The notes beneath the pieces were generated by a model. That model was not told where the DNA came from and searched no databases. It saw nothing but the letters and a program-made list of their open reading frames with translations. 33,203 bases of DNA from Chloroflexota bacterium. GTDB lineage: Bacteria > Chloroflexota > Anaerolineae > Anaerolineales > Anaerolineaceae. A program made the position numbers and the translations under genes. The stretch spans positions 1-33,203 of the forward strand of contig JAAZOK010000175.1 of the NCBI GenBank assembly GCA_012797815.1, given 5' to 3'. Of the stretch, positions 24,318 through 32,087 are shown in pieces. Positions within the stretch are counted from its first letter, which is position 1. Each line of letters opens with the position of its first letter.

Positions 24318-24845
24318 TCAATTTTCTACGGATAACATGCGAATATTGGCGGGATTATTTTCAGACAGGATGATCTGGCGCCAATCTTCATCCAGATAGG
24401 GTAACATGCGTTGATCGACCAGCACATAATCAGCATCCCGGCAGCCCTCCCTCAAAGCAGAGGAATGTCCTTCGAAGATCCAAACGGAATGTCCCAGGTA
24501 TGTAAATCCCAAAAGATAATCGAAGAAAGGGATTGCTCTACGAATATCAACCCGTAATGCTTCGAGATAGGTATAAGCGATCACCGCGATCTTCAACGGT
24601 TTTTCCGATGGAAGCAGATCTTCCAGTACCATACGATTCTCGGAGGGCAGGGTATCGGGAGGGTACGAGTCCTTCAACAAGATCAAACGTCCGGGAGAAA
24701 CGATCACCACACGGCGCTGATGGGTTCCATCCGCCAGGACGGTTTCCTGATCGGCTAGCTCTCTGGCTTCTTGAAAAATTGCCTTCAGGTCAGGTCGAAT
24801 ATCCACTTCCGGCATGTGCACTTGAAAGATGTTTTCCTGATCCAT
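24318..24845 (-). CDS. Hypothetical protein, 175 aa
   Basis: No family is recognised. The protein is soluble with no signal peptide. It has predicted strand segments such as RRVVIVSPGRLILLKDS, KIAVIAYTYLEA and HSVWIFEGH. The later SALREGCRDADYVLVDQRMLP segment looks like an alpha/beta (Rossmann- or receiver-like) domain with an Asp near a strand end. The ATG at 24845 has GAGGAG just before it. It stands alone between terminators on both sides, so it is a monocistronic gene. Confidence 0.65.
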   Translation of the reverse strand: MDQENIFQVHMPEVDIRPDLKAIFQEARELADQETVLADGTHQRRVVIVSPGRLILLKDSYPPDTLPSENRMVLEDLLPSEKPLKIAVIAYTYLEALRVDIRRAIPFFDYLLGFTYLGHSVWIFEGHSSALREGCRDADYVLVDQRMLPYLDEDWRQIILSENNPANIRMLSVEN

Positions 24846-24902
24846 GTACTCCTCTCGCTACAAGTTTACCGTAGAAATATTTTATCAAACCGAATCACTT
24901 TT

Positions 24903-24940
24903 AAAAAGAAGAATCGACTGTTGACAGTCGATTCTTCTTT
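24903..24940 (-). terminator. Rho-independent terminator after the 118-aa gene
   Basis: AAGAAGAATCGACTG (24906-24920) pairs with CAGTCGATTCTTCTT (24925-24939) around TTGA. On the minus strand the stem runs into a T-tract (plus 24903-24907 are A). Confidence 0.85.
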
Positions 24941-24961
24941 AGAAGGGTAGCATGGATGTTC

Positions 24962-25318
24962 TTATTTTACCTTTTTTATCTTTTCCCAGCCACTCATCAT
25001 TCCAAAAACACCCATTAAAGCACCCTTTTGTTCATCGGTAAGGGTTTCGATATCCGCAATGTGGTCCCCTTTATACATAGCACCACGGTCTTCGGTGAAA
25101 TTGCCCCATCCGGCAGCCCTGATCAATACCCAGGGTGCGATGCCTAATTTTTCAGCCGCTTTATAAGCAGCATTGATCATATCTTGATGAGTTTTCTTAT
25201 GGAACAGCTCAAGCTGTGTTTCTTTCATTTTGGCGACTTCTTGCGCAAGAGATGCCTTTTCACTGGTTGCCTTCACCTCTTTTTCTGCTTTCTTGGCGCC
25301 TTCTGACATTTCTGCCAT
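24962..25318 (-). CDS. Hypothetical protein, 118 aa, N-terminal coiled coil
   Basis: No family is recognised. The N-terminal 45 residues are Lys/Glu/Ala-rich and would form a charged helix or coiled coil. The rest (AAYKAAEKLGIAPWVLIRAA, GWGNFTEDRGAMYKGD, LTDEQKGALMGVFGMMSGW) looks like a small helical globular domain. No signal peptide or metal site is present. AGGAGG lies six bases before the ATG and a strong terminator follows, so it is a well-expressed single gene. It diverges from yjbQ with a 124-base gap that holds A/T-rich DNA and a short ATACC/GGTAT repeat. Confidence 0.65.
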   Translation of the reverse strand: MAEMSEGAKKAEKEVKATSEKASLAQEVAKMKETQLELFHKKTHQDMINAAYKAAEKLGIAPWVLIRAAGWGNFTEDRGAMYKGDHIADIETLTDEQKGALMGVFGMMSGWEKIKKVK

Positions 25319-25442
25319 ATCGTTCCTCCTGGTTAATTTATCTGGATTAAATACCTTATTGGTATCATTAAATATAGAGTAGCATAAAAATAGTCAAATT
25401 ACATCAAAAACACGCTTTCTAATAAATCTTTAAGGAGAATCC

Positions 25443-25862
25443 ATGAAAAGCTACCGCAAAGAACTATGGTTCAACGTGCCCTCACGTCGTGCCTTTTTGA
25501 ACATCACCCCTCAGGTAGAAACCTGTCTGCACGAAAGCGGGGTTCAAGAGGGGTTATGTCTGGTCAACGCCATGCATATCACCGCCAGTGTATATATCAA
25601 TGATGACGAAAACGGGCTGTTGCACGATTATGAACGCTGGCTGGAAGAACTGGCACCCCATGAACCACTCAGCCATTACCAGCACAATCTCAGCGGGGAA
25701 GATAACGCGGACGCCCATATGAAACGCCAGATCATGGGACGCGAAGTGGTGGTAGCGATCAGCAACGGGAAGCTGGATTTTGGACCCTGGGAGCAGATCT
25801 TCTACGGAGAGTTCGACGGCAAGCGCAATAAACGCGTGCTGGTGAAGATCATCGGTGAATAA
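25443..25862 (+). CDS. yjbQ: YjbQ family (UPF0047) protein
   Basis: The 139-residue protein covers the whole YjbQ fold, with the conserved [12 protein letters not shown] strand, the [22 protein letters not shown] histidine-rich block, and [13 protein letters not shown]. The family binds a metal through these histidines, and E. coli YjbQ has weak thiamine-phosphate synthase activity. The physiological role is unsettled. AAGGAG sits six bases before the ATG. It converges on the FGGY kinase gene with only 20 bases between the stops and no visible terminator. Confidence 0.9.
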   Translation: MKSYRKELWFNVPSRRAFLNITPQVETCLHESGVQEGLCLVNAMHITASVYINDDENGLLHDYERWLEELAPHEPLSHYQHNLSGEDNADAHMKRQIMGREVVVAISNGKLDFGPWEQIFYGEFDGKRNKRVLVKIIGE

Positions 25863-25882
25863 CCAGTCATTTCCCGGCGGAC

Positions 25883-27457
25883 TCAGGCATTGAGGGTTCT
25901 GTAAATACCTCGCATGTGTTTATAGACGTCCGTGAAAATAGCAAAACGTTCATCATAGACCGCACGGTTTTGCGGGCGCGGCTGGTAACTATGGTCGAAC
26001 TTCACCAGCCCGGGGATATCGGCAAAGGAGATCTCACCCAACCCCGCCGCAGCGATCCAGGCTGCCCCGCGTGCATTGGCACAGATGGGATCGGCTGCCT
26101 GCCTGATCTCCACATTGAGCACATCGGCGAAGATCTGGCACCACACGTTAGATTGCGCCCCACCACCCACGATGTTGACGGTTTCCACCTTGCGTTTCAT
26201 GAAACGCTCCACGGGCAGCAACATCCAGCGCGTATTGAAAGCGATGCCCTCTAAAAACGCCCGGATGATATCCTCGCGGTTGTTGTTCAGCGAAAGGTTG
26301 AACAAACCGGCACGCAGATTGCGATCGTCCACCGGGGCACGTTCACCCCAGATCCAGGGAGTATAGATGACCCCGTTGCTCCCGGCAGGAACCCGCTCGG
26401 CGATCTGATCCAGCACTTTGAAGATATCCGGCACCGCCGCTTCTTGCAGTAGTTCATCTTGATGATAAAGGATCTTATCGCGCAGGAAATTCAAATTTCC
26501 CCCCGCCGTAGCTTGCAGAGCGGTCAATAAATAGCGATGCGGGACAGCACAGGGCACCGAAGCCAGCGAAGACATGATATCGGTTTTTTTATAAGGCACA
26601 TGGGCTGCCATCCAGGAGGAAGTGCCGATATAGAGATGCATGGCATAATCTTCCACCGCACCCGCGCCGATAGCGGCGGCGGTATTGTCAATGGAACCTG
26701 CCACTACCTGCACACCGGCACCCAGCCCCAATTTTTCCGCTACCTCAGGCAACAGGCTGCCGATCACCTCCGAACAGGGCACGATCTCGGGTAGCTTTTG
26801 TCTATCGATCCCCAGGGTATGGATCAATGCATCATCATAGCGAATATGATCAGGGTCGCGATTATCGGTCACCCAGGAGGTCAGGATGGAATCAAAACTT
26901 GCCACAACCCTACCGGTCAGGCGCAGATTCATATAATCCAGTACATTGAGGAATTTATAGGTCCGATCGTAGATATCAGGTAGTTCATCCCTGATGTACA
27001 ACATATGCCCGGCGGGATCTTTGCCCGTCATGGAAGGCATGCCCCCCGTCAGGCGGATGAACCGCAGCACTTTCGCCAGCGCGGCATCATTAATATTGAG
27101 GATACCCTTCAACTGGCGTTTCAGGTTGGCAGCACCACGCATATCCATCCATAAAATGCAATTGCACAGCGGTTTCCCGTCGTGATCCACCGGCAGGGTT
27201 CCTTCTCCCTGCGTGGAACAGCACAGCGCTTTCACCTGTTGTATATCCACTTTACTATTCCTGATCAGGCGAGTAGAAGCCGCCATGAAAGCCGACCACC
27301 ATTCTCGCGGGTCCTGCTCTGCTCCACCATGCGAGGTGATGATAAGCGGAACGGGCTGATTTTCCCACCCTAAAACCCGCCCGTTCACCGTGATCAAGGC
27401 AACTTTTACCCCGGAAGTACCCAAATCAACTGCAAGGACCAATTTTTCCGCTGCCAT
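25883..27457 (-). CDS. FGGY-family carbohydrate kinase (xylulokinase-like)
   Basis: The 524-residue enzyme begins with VLAVDLGTSGVKVALI (phosphate 1 motif). It has GSIDNTAAAIGAGAV and the ADP-binding VNIVGGGAQSNVWCQIFADVL near residues 430-450, both typical of FGGY kinases. It phosphorylates a sugar or polyol with ATP in the cytoplasm. Within the family it looks xylulokinase-like, but specificity among xylulose, fuculose, ribulose or erythritol kinases cannot be read from sequence alone. It is the last gene of the aldolase-aminotransferase-MFS-kinase operon. The ribosome site is AAGGA, six bases before the ATG. Confidence 0.9.
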   Translation of the reverse strand: MAAEKLVLAVDLGTSGVKVALITVNGRVLGWENQPVPLIITSHGGAEQDPREWWSAFMAASTRLIRNSKVDIQQVKALCCSTQGEGTLPVDHDGKPLCNCILWMDMRGAANLKRQLKGILNINDAALAKVLRFIRLTGGMPSMTGKDPAGHMLYIRDELPDIYDRTYKFLNVLDYMNLRLTGRVVASFDSILTSWVTDNRDPDHIRYDDALIHTLGIDRQKLPEIVPCSEVIGSLLPEVAEKLGLGAGVQVVAGSIDNTAAAIGAGAVEDYAMHLYIGTSSWMAAHVPYKKTDIMSSLASVPCAVPHRYLLTALQATAGGNLNFLRDKILYHQDELLQEAAVPDIFKVLDQIAERVPAGSNGVIYTPWIWGERAPVDDRNLRAGLFNLSLNNNREDIIRAFLEGIAFNTRWMLLPVERFMKRKVETVNIVGGGAQSNVWCQIFADVLNVEIRQAADPICANARGAAWIAAAGLGEISFADIPGLVKFDHSYQPRPQNRAVYDERFAIFTDVYKHMRGIYRTLNA

Positions 27458-27473
27458 GCGTATTCCTTCTTAC

Positions 27474-28682
27474 TTACTCTTTGGATTGAATATCTTTCAT
27501 CTGCGTGACCAGCACCAAACACAACCCCAGCAGTGCGGCTGCCAATAGCAGACCGGGAGTAAAGGCGCCGTCCCTGGTCTTCATCACTTCCATGACATAC
27601 ACGAATACCACCGCAGCCTGCCCGCACAGTTGGATGAGACCGTTAGAAGTCCCTTCCGGTGTGGGATAGGTCACCTCGGTGGCATACTGCATACCGATCG
27701 GATTCACGCTCACCAGGAAGAACCCCATAAAAAATGCTGAAACGAAAAGCAGCCAGGTGCTGGTAGCGAAGGTCAAGCCCAACAATCCGGGGATTGCCAG
27801 AGCAATGCCCAGGAACATGAAACGCTGGCGCTTGTGCTGTTTGTCGGAGATGGCAGGGATGACCACTGCCCCGATGATGCCACCCACCAGCATCAAGGCA
27901 CCCAGTGTGCCGGCATCAGTGGGGGTAAAGCCACGCGGGCGGATGATGCTTTCCACCCAGGTGGTAACGCCATTGAAGATGCCCAGCCCGATGAATGAGA
28001 TCACCAGATACATCAAAAATGGTTTCGATTTCAACGCATGCTTGATGCCATCCAGCATGAGCGCATGCGCCTGCTCGCCGGCAGGACCGGCAGGGGTGGG
28101 AGGATTCTCACGGGCAAAGATGATGAACAAGACCGCTGAAAAAGCTGCGATAATGCCATAGATCAACTGGATGGTAGCAATGGAGGTACCTCCTTCGTAT
28201 AAAAGCGGGGTAGCCACCATACCAACCCCGGTGCCCACCAGGTTCGCCAATGTGATCAAGCCCACCATGGTGGCACGTTCGTCGGTGCCAAACCATTTAG
28301 CCGGAACGGTGGTCCAGGCGTTCAATAAAAATGGCTGGGCAGCAGCGATGCCGATCGTGCTGATCAGCACCAGGGTGTAATTCTGACCGGCGAAACCGCG
28401 CAGCAATCCAAATACAGCCATCATGATGGCGCCCAACCCTACTGCTTTGCGGTAACCGAACTTGTCGATCATCCAGGATGCCGGAATAGAAAGGGGTATA
28501 AATGCGATCATAAAGACCATGGATAAAAGACCGATCAGACGGTCGGTGACACCGTAATAGCTGGCAGCTATGCCGGTGATGGGTGCAAAAGCGATCCACA
28601 ACATTTGCATGGTAAGGTTGATGAACATGAAAACCGCCAGGATCACCCATCGATATTTATACAACTTATATTGTTCTGCCAT
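27474..28682 (-). CDS. MFS transporter (FLVCR-like branch)
   Basis: The 402-residue protein has the twelve-helix pattern of the major facilitator superfamily. It opens YKYRWVILAVFMFINLTMQM, with motif-A-like SWMIDKFGYRKAVGLG after helix 2 and SDKQHKRQRF in the central loop. The opening resembles the FLVCR/DIRC2-type branch. It probably imports the substrate of the operon. AGAGGAGGG is seven bases before the start. It follows the aminotransferase gene by 51 bases and precedes the kinase by 16. Non-phosphorylating uptake fits a downstream kinase. Confidence 0.88.
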   Translation of the reverse strand: MAEQYKLYKYRWVILAVFMFINLTMQMLWIAFAPITGIAASYYGVTDRLIGLLSMVFMIAFIPLSIPASWMIDKFGYRKAVGLGAIMMAVFGLLRGFAGQNYTLVLISTIGIAAAQPFLLNAWTTVPAKWFGTDERATMVGLITLANLVGTGVGMVATPLLYEGGTSIATIQLIYGIIAAFSAVLFIIFARENPPTPAGPAGEQAHALMLDGIKHALKSKPFLMYLVISFIGLGIFNGVTTWVESIIRPRGFTPTDAGTLGALMLVGGIIGAVVIPAISDKQHKRQRFMFLGIALAIPGLLGLTFATSTWLLFVSAFFMGFFLVSVNPIGMQYATEVTYPTPEGTSNGLIQLCGQAAVVFVYVMEVMKTRDGAFTPGLLLAAALLGLCLVLVTQMKDIQSKE

Positions 28683-28733
28683 TAGCAGACCCTCCTCTGT
28701 GATGTTTATTTTGCCTGCTTAAACACCTTCCAC

Positions 28734-30173
28734 TCACTTTAGTACCGTTTCAAACCGATCAAGCGCCTCGTCGATCACCTCATCTGTATCTGCCAGCGAG
28801 GTGTACATGCGCGAGCCTGCCAGCGTGATCAGCCCATTCGCCATATAAGCAGCGCCCATCTCTTCAATCATATGTTCGCGCGGTTTTAATTCCTTCAACG
28901 TACGCAGTGGATGACGCAGGTCCAACAGCATCACGCCGGATGTTTCCAGATGCACGATGCTACCCTGGTTATACACCACAAAAGGCAAATCGAGACGATC
29001 CACGATCTCCTGTAAACCGCGGGCAAGGCGATCGCCTGCTCTGCCAGCCAGCACAGCAGCATTGGTGCGCTCCATCTCTTTAATGGCATGATAACCTGCC
29101 ACACACGATAGCGGATTGGCGGATAGAGTCCCGCCAATATAGGCACGTTCTCCCGTTCCACCGATACCCGCAGCAAAACCACTCACCACATCCGCGCGTC
29201 CTCCCACCCCACCTGCCATGGGATAGCCACCGGTGATGCACTTACCGAACACGGTCAGATCAGGCATGACATTGAAATAACCCTGGGCACCGCCTAATCC
29301 CAGGCGGAAACCCGTCACCACTTCATCGAAGATCAACAGCGCGCCAAATTCATCACACAATTCGCGCACCTGCTGGTTGAAATCATAGGGAACGGGGCGC
29401 GTTCCCGATTCCGGTCCGACCGGCTCCAGGATGACGGCGGCGGTGCCACCGCGCAGGCGATTCCACACCAGATGACGGCGCAGGGCAGTCAGAGAATTAG
29501 GAAAGAATTCCTGGGTGGCAGCACTGGCACCACGCGGAATGCCCTTGGCTTCCAGACGTCCGGTGCCCGGCACGTGCAATCCATAGAGCATCGCATCACT
29601 CCAACCGTGATAGGCTCCTCCGACCTTGATGACATATCTCTTTTTAGTGAACGTTCTGGCAGCGCGGATGGCAGCCATCACTCCTTCGGTGCCCGTCCCG
29701 AGCATGCGAAACATCTCAATAGAAGGCATATGCTGTTGAATGAGCTGTGCCAGTTTCAATTCATATTCATGAAAGAGTCCGGTGACCGGACCGCATTCCT
29801 TCAGCAGTTCAAAGACCTTGTCGCGCACCGGAGCATAATTGCTGCCCAGAATGGTCGGACCCCCGGCTTGCAGGAAATCGATGTAGCGGTTGCCATCCGC
29901 ATCCCACATATAGGCAGCCTGTGCTTTCTCGATGGCGATCGGAAAGGGGTAATTGAAAGCCAGATTGTGCTGCACCCCACCCGGTATGATGGCTTTGGCT
30001 TCATCGGTCAATTGCTTGGAACGCGTGCATTTCGTTTCAAAATAATCCAGGTATTGCTGCATTTTCTCGCGTTGGATGGGACGCAACGGCTGGCTGACAA
30101 GCGCGTTCAGTTTTTCGTAAACGGCATTCACATCCGGGTAGGTAGAGATGGCAGAGGTATCATTGTTGTTCAT
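28734..30173 (-). CDS. Class III aminotransferase (glutamate-1-semialdehyde aminomutase-like)
   Basis: The 479-residue PLP enzyme has the class III layout. Residues include AIIPGGVQHN, GTGTEGVMAAIRAART, the PLP-stacking GGAYHGW, Asp283 in IFDEVVTGFR (contacts pyridine nitrogen), and the Schiff-base Lys311 in FGKCITGGYPMAGG. It is longer than HemL (about 430 residues) because of an N-terminal extension of about 40 residues. Operon position (ATGA overlap with the aldolase gene) points to catabolism, not haem synthesis. It would transfer an amino group on an amino sugar or aldehyde intermediate; the substrate is unknown. Confidence 0.9.
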   Translation of the reverse strand: MNNNDTSAISTYPDVNAVYEKLNALVSQPLRPIQREKMQQYLDYFETKCTRSKQLTDEAKAIIPGGVQHNLAFNYPFPIAIEKAQAAYMWDADGNRYIDFLQAGGPTILGSNYAPVRDKVFELLKECGPVTGLFHEYELKLAQLIQQHMPSIEMFRMLGTGTEGVMAAIRAARTFTKKRYVIKVGGAYHGWSDAMLYGLHVPGTGRLEAKGIPRGASAATQEFFPNSLTALRRHLVWNRLRGGTAAVILEPVGPESGTRPVPYDFNQQVRELCDEFGALLIFDEVVTGFRLGLGGAQGYFNVMPDLTVFGKCITGGYPMAGGVGGRADVVSGFAAGIGGTGERAYIGGTLSANPLSCVAGYHAIKEMERTNAAVLAGRAGDRLARGLQEIVDRLDLPFVVYNQGSIVHLETSGVMLLDLRHPLRTLKELKPREHMIEEMGAAYMANGLITLAGSRMYTSLADTDEVIDEALDRFETVLK

Positions 30174-30862
30174 TTCAATCCTGTTCGTTCTTCTATTTCA
30201 ATATTGTTGAACCTTTTCTCATCGGGGCGCAGCTTGGAAAAAGCGATCTCACGAACTGCCAGCGGAATCTGTGAGATTTTTTCATCGCTCAAGAGCGCCA
30301 GTAAATAAACCAGCGCGCACTTTTCAAGTAAAGCCATATTGTGCACCGCCTGGGCTTCATCCGTTCCAAACACCAGCACCCCATGATTCTGCAGGATGAA
30401 GGCATTATTCCCGCTGCCCACTTTTCTGCGCACGTTCTTTTTCAAAAATGGGGTGCCCGAGGGAGCATAGGGAATGATCTCCACCGAACGCCCTAAAAAG
30501 CGCACCTGTTCGTCGAACAGGGCTGGAATCGGTTTGTGCATGATGCCCAGCGCGCTGGCATAAGGCTGGTGGGTATGGATAATGACCTGCACATCGGGTC
30601 GGGCATGGTAAACGGCGGCATGCATGGCACTTTCAATGGAAGGTTTGCGCCCTCCCGCCAGAGGAGCCAGATCCACATCCAGCACACAAATATCATCGCA
30701 TTGCATGAGTGCATAATCATAACTGGAAGGGGTGATGGCGAAGGCATTTTCGTCTGGAACACGAATGGAGACATTGCCTTCGGTGGCTTTCAAGTAACCT
30801 TTTTGCAGCAGGGTACGGCAGATATCCACCACACTTTGTTTTTGAACTTGGTAGAGTTTCAC
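30170..30862 (-). CDS. Class II aldolase (fuculose-phosphate aldolase-like)
   Basis: I place the start at GTG 30862 (230 residues), because AAGGTGG sits just before it; a GTG at 30883 would put that site inside the gene. Zinc ligands are His96 and His98 (IIHTHQPYASA) and His160 (LQNHGVLVFG). The catalytic acid is Glu77 (KPSIESAMHAAVY), as in fuculose-1-phosphate aldolase, unlike the Asp of the aldolase gene at 15175-15855. It would cleave a ketose phosphate to dihydroxyacetone phosphate plus an aldehyde. First gene of the operon, divergent from tetR. Its end overlaps the aminotransferase ATG by four bases. Confidence 0.88.
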   Translation of the reverse strand: MKLYQVQKQSVVDICRTLLQKGYLKATEGNVSIRVPDENAFAITPSSYDYALMQCDDICVLDVDLAPLAGGRKPSIESAMHAAVYHARPDVQVIIHTHQPYASALGIMHKPIPALFDEQVRFLGRSVEIIPYAPSGTPFLKKNVRRKVGSGNNAFILQNHGVLVFGTDEAQAVHNMALLEKCALVYLLALLSDEKISQIPLAVREIAFSKLRPDEKRFNNIEIEERTGLK

Positions 30863-30883
30863 CAGCCCACCTTTCTGATACAC

Positions 30884-30926
30884 TTGATATGGTTAATATT
30901 ATCCAATATAATCTAGACAGTGTCAA
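30884..30926. promoter_or_regulatory. Overlapping divergent promoters with shared palindrome (TetR operator candidate)
   Basis: On plus, TTGATA (30884-30889) and TATAAT (30907-30912) are 17 bases apart and drive tetR. On minus, TTGACA (plus 30921-30926) and GATAAT (plus 30898-30903) are also 17 apart and drive the aldolase operon. The two promoters interleave. GGTTAATATTATCC (30891-30904), a palindrome with one mismatched pair, covers the minus -10 and plus spacer, so one bound TetR dimer could block both. Confidence 0.65.
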
Positions 30927-30943
30927 GATAGGATGCGGAAATC

Positions 30944-31561
30944 ATGGGAAGTAGGGATAGTTATCATCACGGCGATCTGAAGAATGCCCTGATCAAAGCG
31001 GGGGGAGAGATCCTCGCCAGAGAAGGCATCAGCGCGCTCAGTCTGCGCAAGGTAGCCCGCGAAGCCGGGGTCAGCCACTCTGCCCCTTACGCCCATTTCA
31101 AAGACAAGCAAGCGCTGATCGCCGCTATCTCCATGGAAGGGTTCAGACAATTGTTGAGCAACCTTGAAACGATAGAAAAAGAGTACGCACATGCTCCTGA
31201 GCAATTGCTGGTGGAAGCCGGTTGGATATACATGCAGTTCGCCATGCAGGAAAGCGATATTTTCAGGGTCATGTTTTCCGGCATTCTGGAAAAGGAAAAA
31301 GAGTACCCTGACCTGCAGGAAGTGATACAAAAGACCTTTCAAACGGTAGTGCGGGTGGTGATCGCCTGCCAGACAGCCGGAATTTTAAAGAATGAGAACA
31401 CGCCATTAACCGCCATGACCATCTGGTCACAAATTCATGGGTTGATATGCCTGTATCTGGATGGGCAGATCTCGCACACCATTTTGGATGAGCACTCCCT
31501 GCGTGATATGCTCGTCTTTGCACTCAACCAGATCGTAATCAAATCATTACAGGTGGATTAA
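30944..31561 (+). CDS. TetR-family transcriptional regulator
   Basis: The 205-residue protein has the TetR N-terminal DNA-binding domain (SYHHGDLKNALIKAGGEIL, then LSLRKVAREAGVSHSAPYAHFKDKQAL as helix-turn-helix and hinge). A ligand-binding C-terminal part of the WHG-like type follows, with QIHGLICLYLDGQI. The SYHHGDL and SHSAPYAHF signatures recur in a TetR subgroup. It is divergent from the aldolase-kinase operon with interleaved promoters and a palindrome, so it probably represses that operon and itself. The effector is probably a pathway intermediate. Confidence 0.9.
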   Translation: MGSRDSYHHGDLKNALIKAGGEILAREGISALSLRKVAREAGVSHSAPYAHFKDKQALIAAISMEGFRQLLSNLETIEKEYAHAPEQLLVEAGWIYMQFAMQESDIFRVMFSGILEKEKEYPDLQEVIQKTFQTVVRVVIACQTAGILKNENTPLTAMTIWSQIHGLICLYLDGQISHTILDEHSLRDMLVFALNQIVIKSLQVD

Positions 31562-31598
31562 AAGCAAAAAAGCAGCTATGAAGCTGCTTTTTTGCTTT
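31561..31598. terminator. Strong bidirectional terminator with 17-bp perfect stem
   Basis: AAAGCAAAAAAGCAGCT (31561-31577) pairs perfectly with AGCTGCTTTTTTGCTTT (31582-31598) around ATGA. T-runs exist on both strands. It closes tetR and the convergent DUF5684-like gene. Confidence 0.88.
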
Positions 31599-31610
31599 CT
31601 TGCATTTTCT

Positions 31611-31991
31611 CTACTCGTGGGTGAGAGGTCCCTGATATTCAGCATCGCCCAAAGCCAGGATCGGCAGGAAGACGAATGACAGGAATAATAGCCCAAACCC
31701 AAAACCGGTATCTTTGCCGAAAACTTTCACCAGGTCAAAAATAAGCATAATTGCAATGACAATATTGGCAAATGGGATCAGCATCAAGAAGAACCACCAG
31801 CCCGGTCGTCCAATCATCTCAAATAACACAACCGTGTCGTGTCCCGGGATCAGCCCTTCCCAACCTTTTCTACCGGCTTTTTCAAATAATTTCCAGTAGC
31901 AATACAGGTAGAAAGCGACTAGTGCAATAACAAATACAAAGTAGAGAAACATTCCAACGCCCCAACCCCAATCATTATTACTATAATACAT
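31611..31991 (-). CDS. DUF5684-like small integral membrane protein
   Basis: The 126-residue protein has four hydrophobic segments: MFLYFVFVIALVAFYLYCYW, then WWFFLMLIPFANIVIAIMLI, then FGFGLLFLSFVFLPILALG, with a shorter one possible between. The cytoplasmic-loop sequence KLFEKAGRKGWEGLIPGHD matches the DUF5684 family, whose function is unknown and which is sometimes fused to signal-peptidase-like proteins. GGAGG precedes the ATG, and a promoter (32019-32046) lies just upstream. Confidence 0.8.
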   Translation of the reverse strand: MYYSNNDWGWGVGMFLYFVFVIALVAFYLYCYWKLFEKAGRKGWEGLIPGHDTVVLFEMIGRPGWWFFLMLIPFANIVIAIMLIFDLVKVFGKDTGFGFGLLFLSFVFLPILALGDAEYQGPLTHE

Positions 31992-32018
31992 CTGACCTCC
32001 GTTTCATTTATTAAATTC

Positions 32019-32046
32019 ATTCTAGCGGATATGGGTAGGATGTCAA
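32019..32046 (-). promoter_or_regulatory. Sigma-70-type promoter for the DUF5684-like gene
   Basis: On the minus strand, consensus TTGACA (plus 32041-32046) and TAGAAT (plus 32019-32024) are 16 bases apart. The start site would be near 32013, about 20 bases before ATG 31991. Confidence 0.6.
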
Positions 32047-32061
32047 CTATATCTAACAAAT

Positions 32062-32080
32062 GCTTAATATAATATTAAGC
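32062..32080. repeat. 19-bp A/T-rich perfect palindrome behind the hydrogenase gene
   Basis: GCTTAATAT-A-ATATTAAGC is perfectly palindromic about its central A. It lies eight bases behind the hydrogenase stop and 16 bases upstream of the next promoter's -35. It could be a weak terminator (followed by ATTTGTT on the minus strand) or an operator. It is too A/T-rich for a strong terminator. Confidence 0.45.
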
Positions 32081-32087
32081 CATTCGA

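Noticed and set aside
29472-30308. 278-codon plus-strand open frame over the aminotransferase/aldolase junction
   Set aside because: Fully antisense to two well-supported genes; open frame by codon bias only.
31561-31598. Long perfect inverted repeat as a mobile-element end or small RNA
   Set aside because: The stem with T-runs on both sides between convergent genes fits an ordinary bidirectional terminator; no target duplication is seen.
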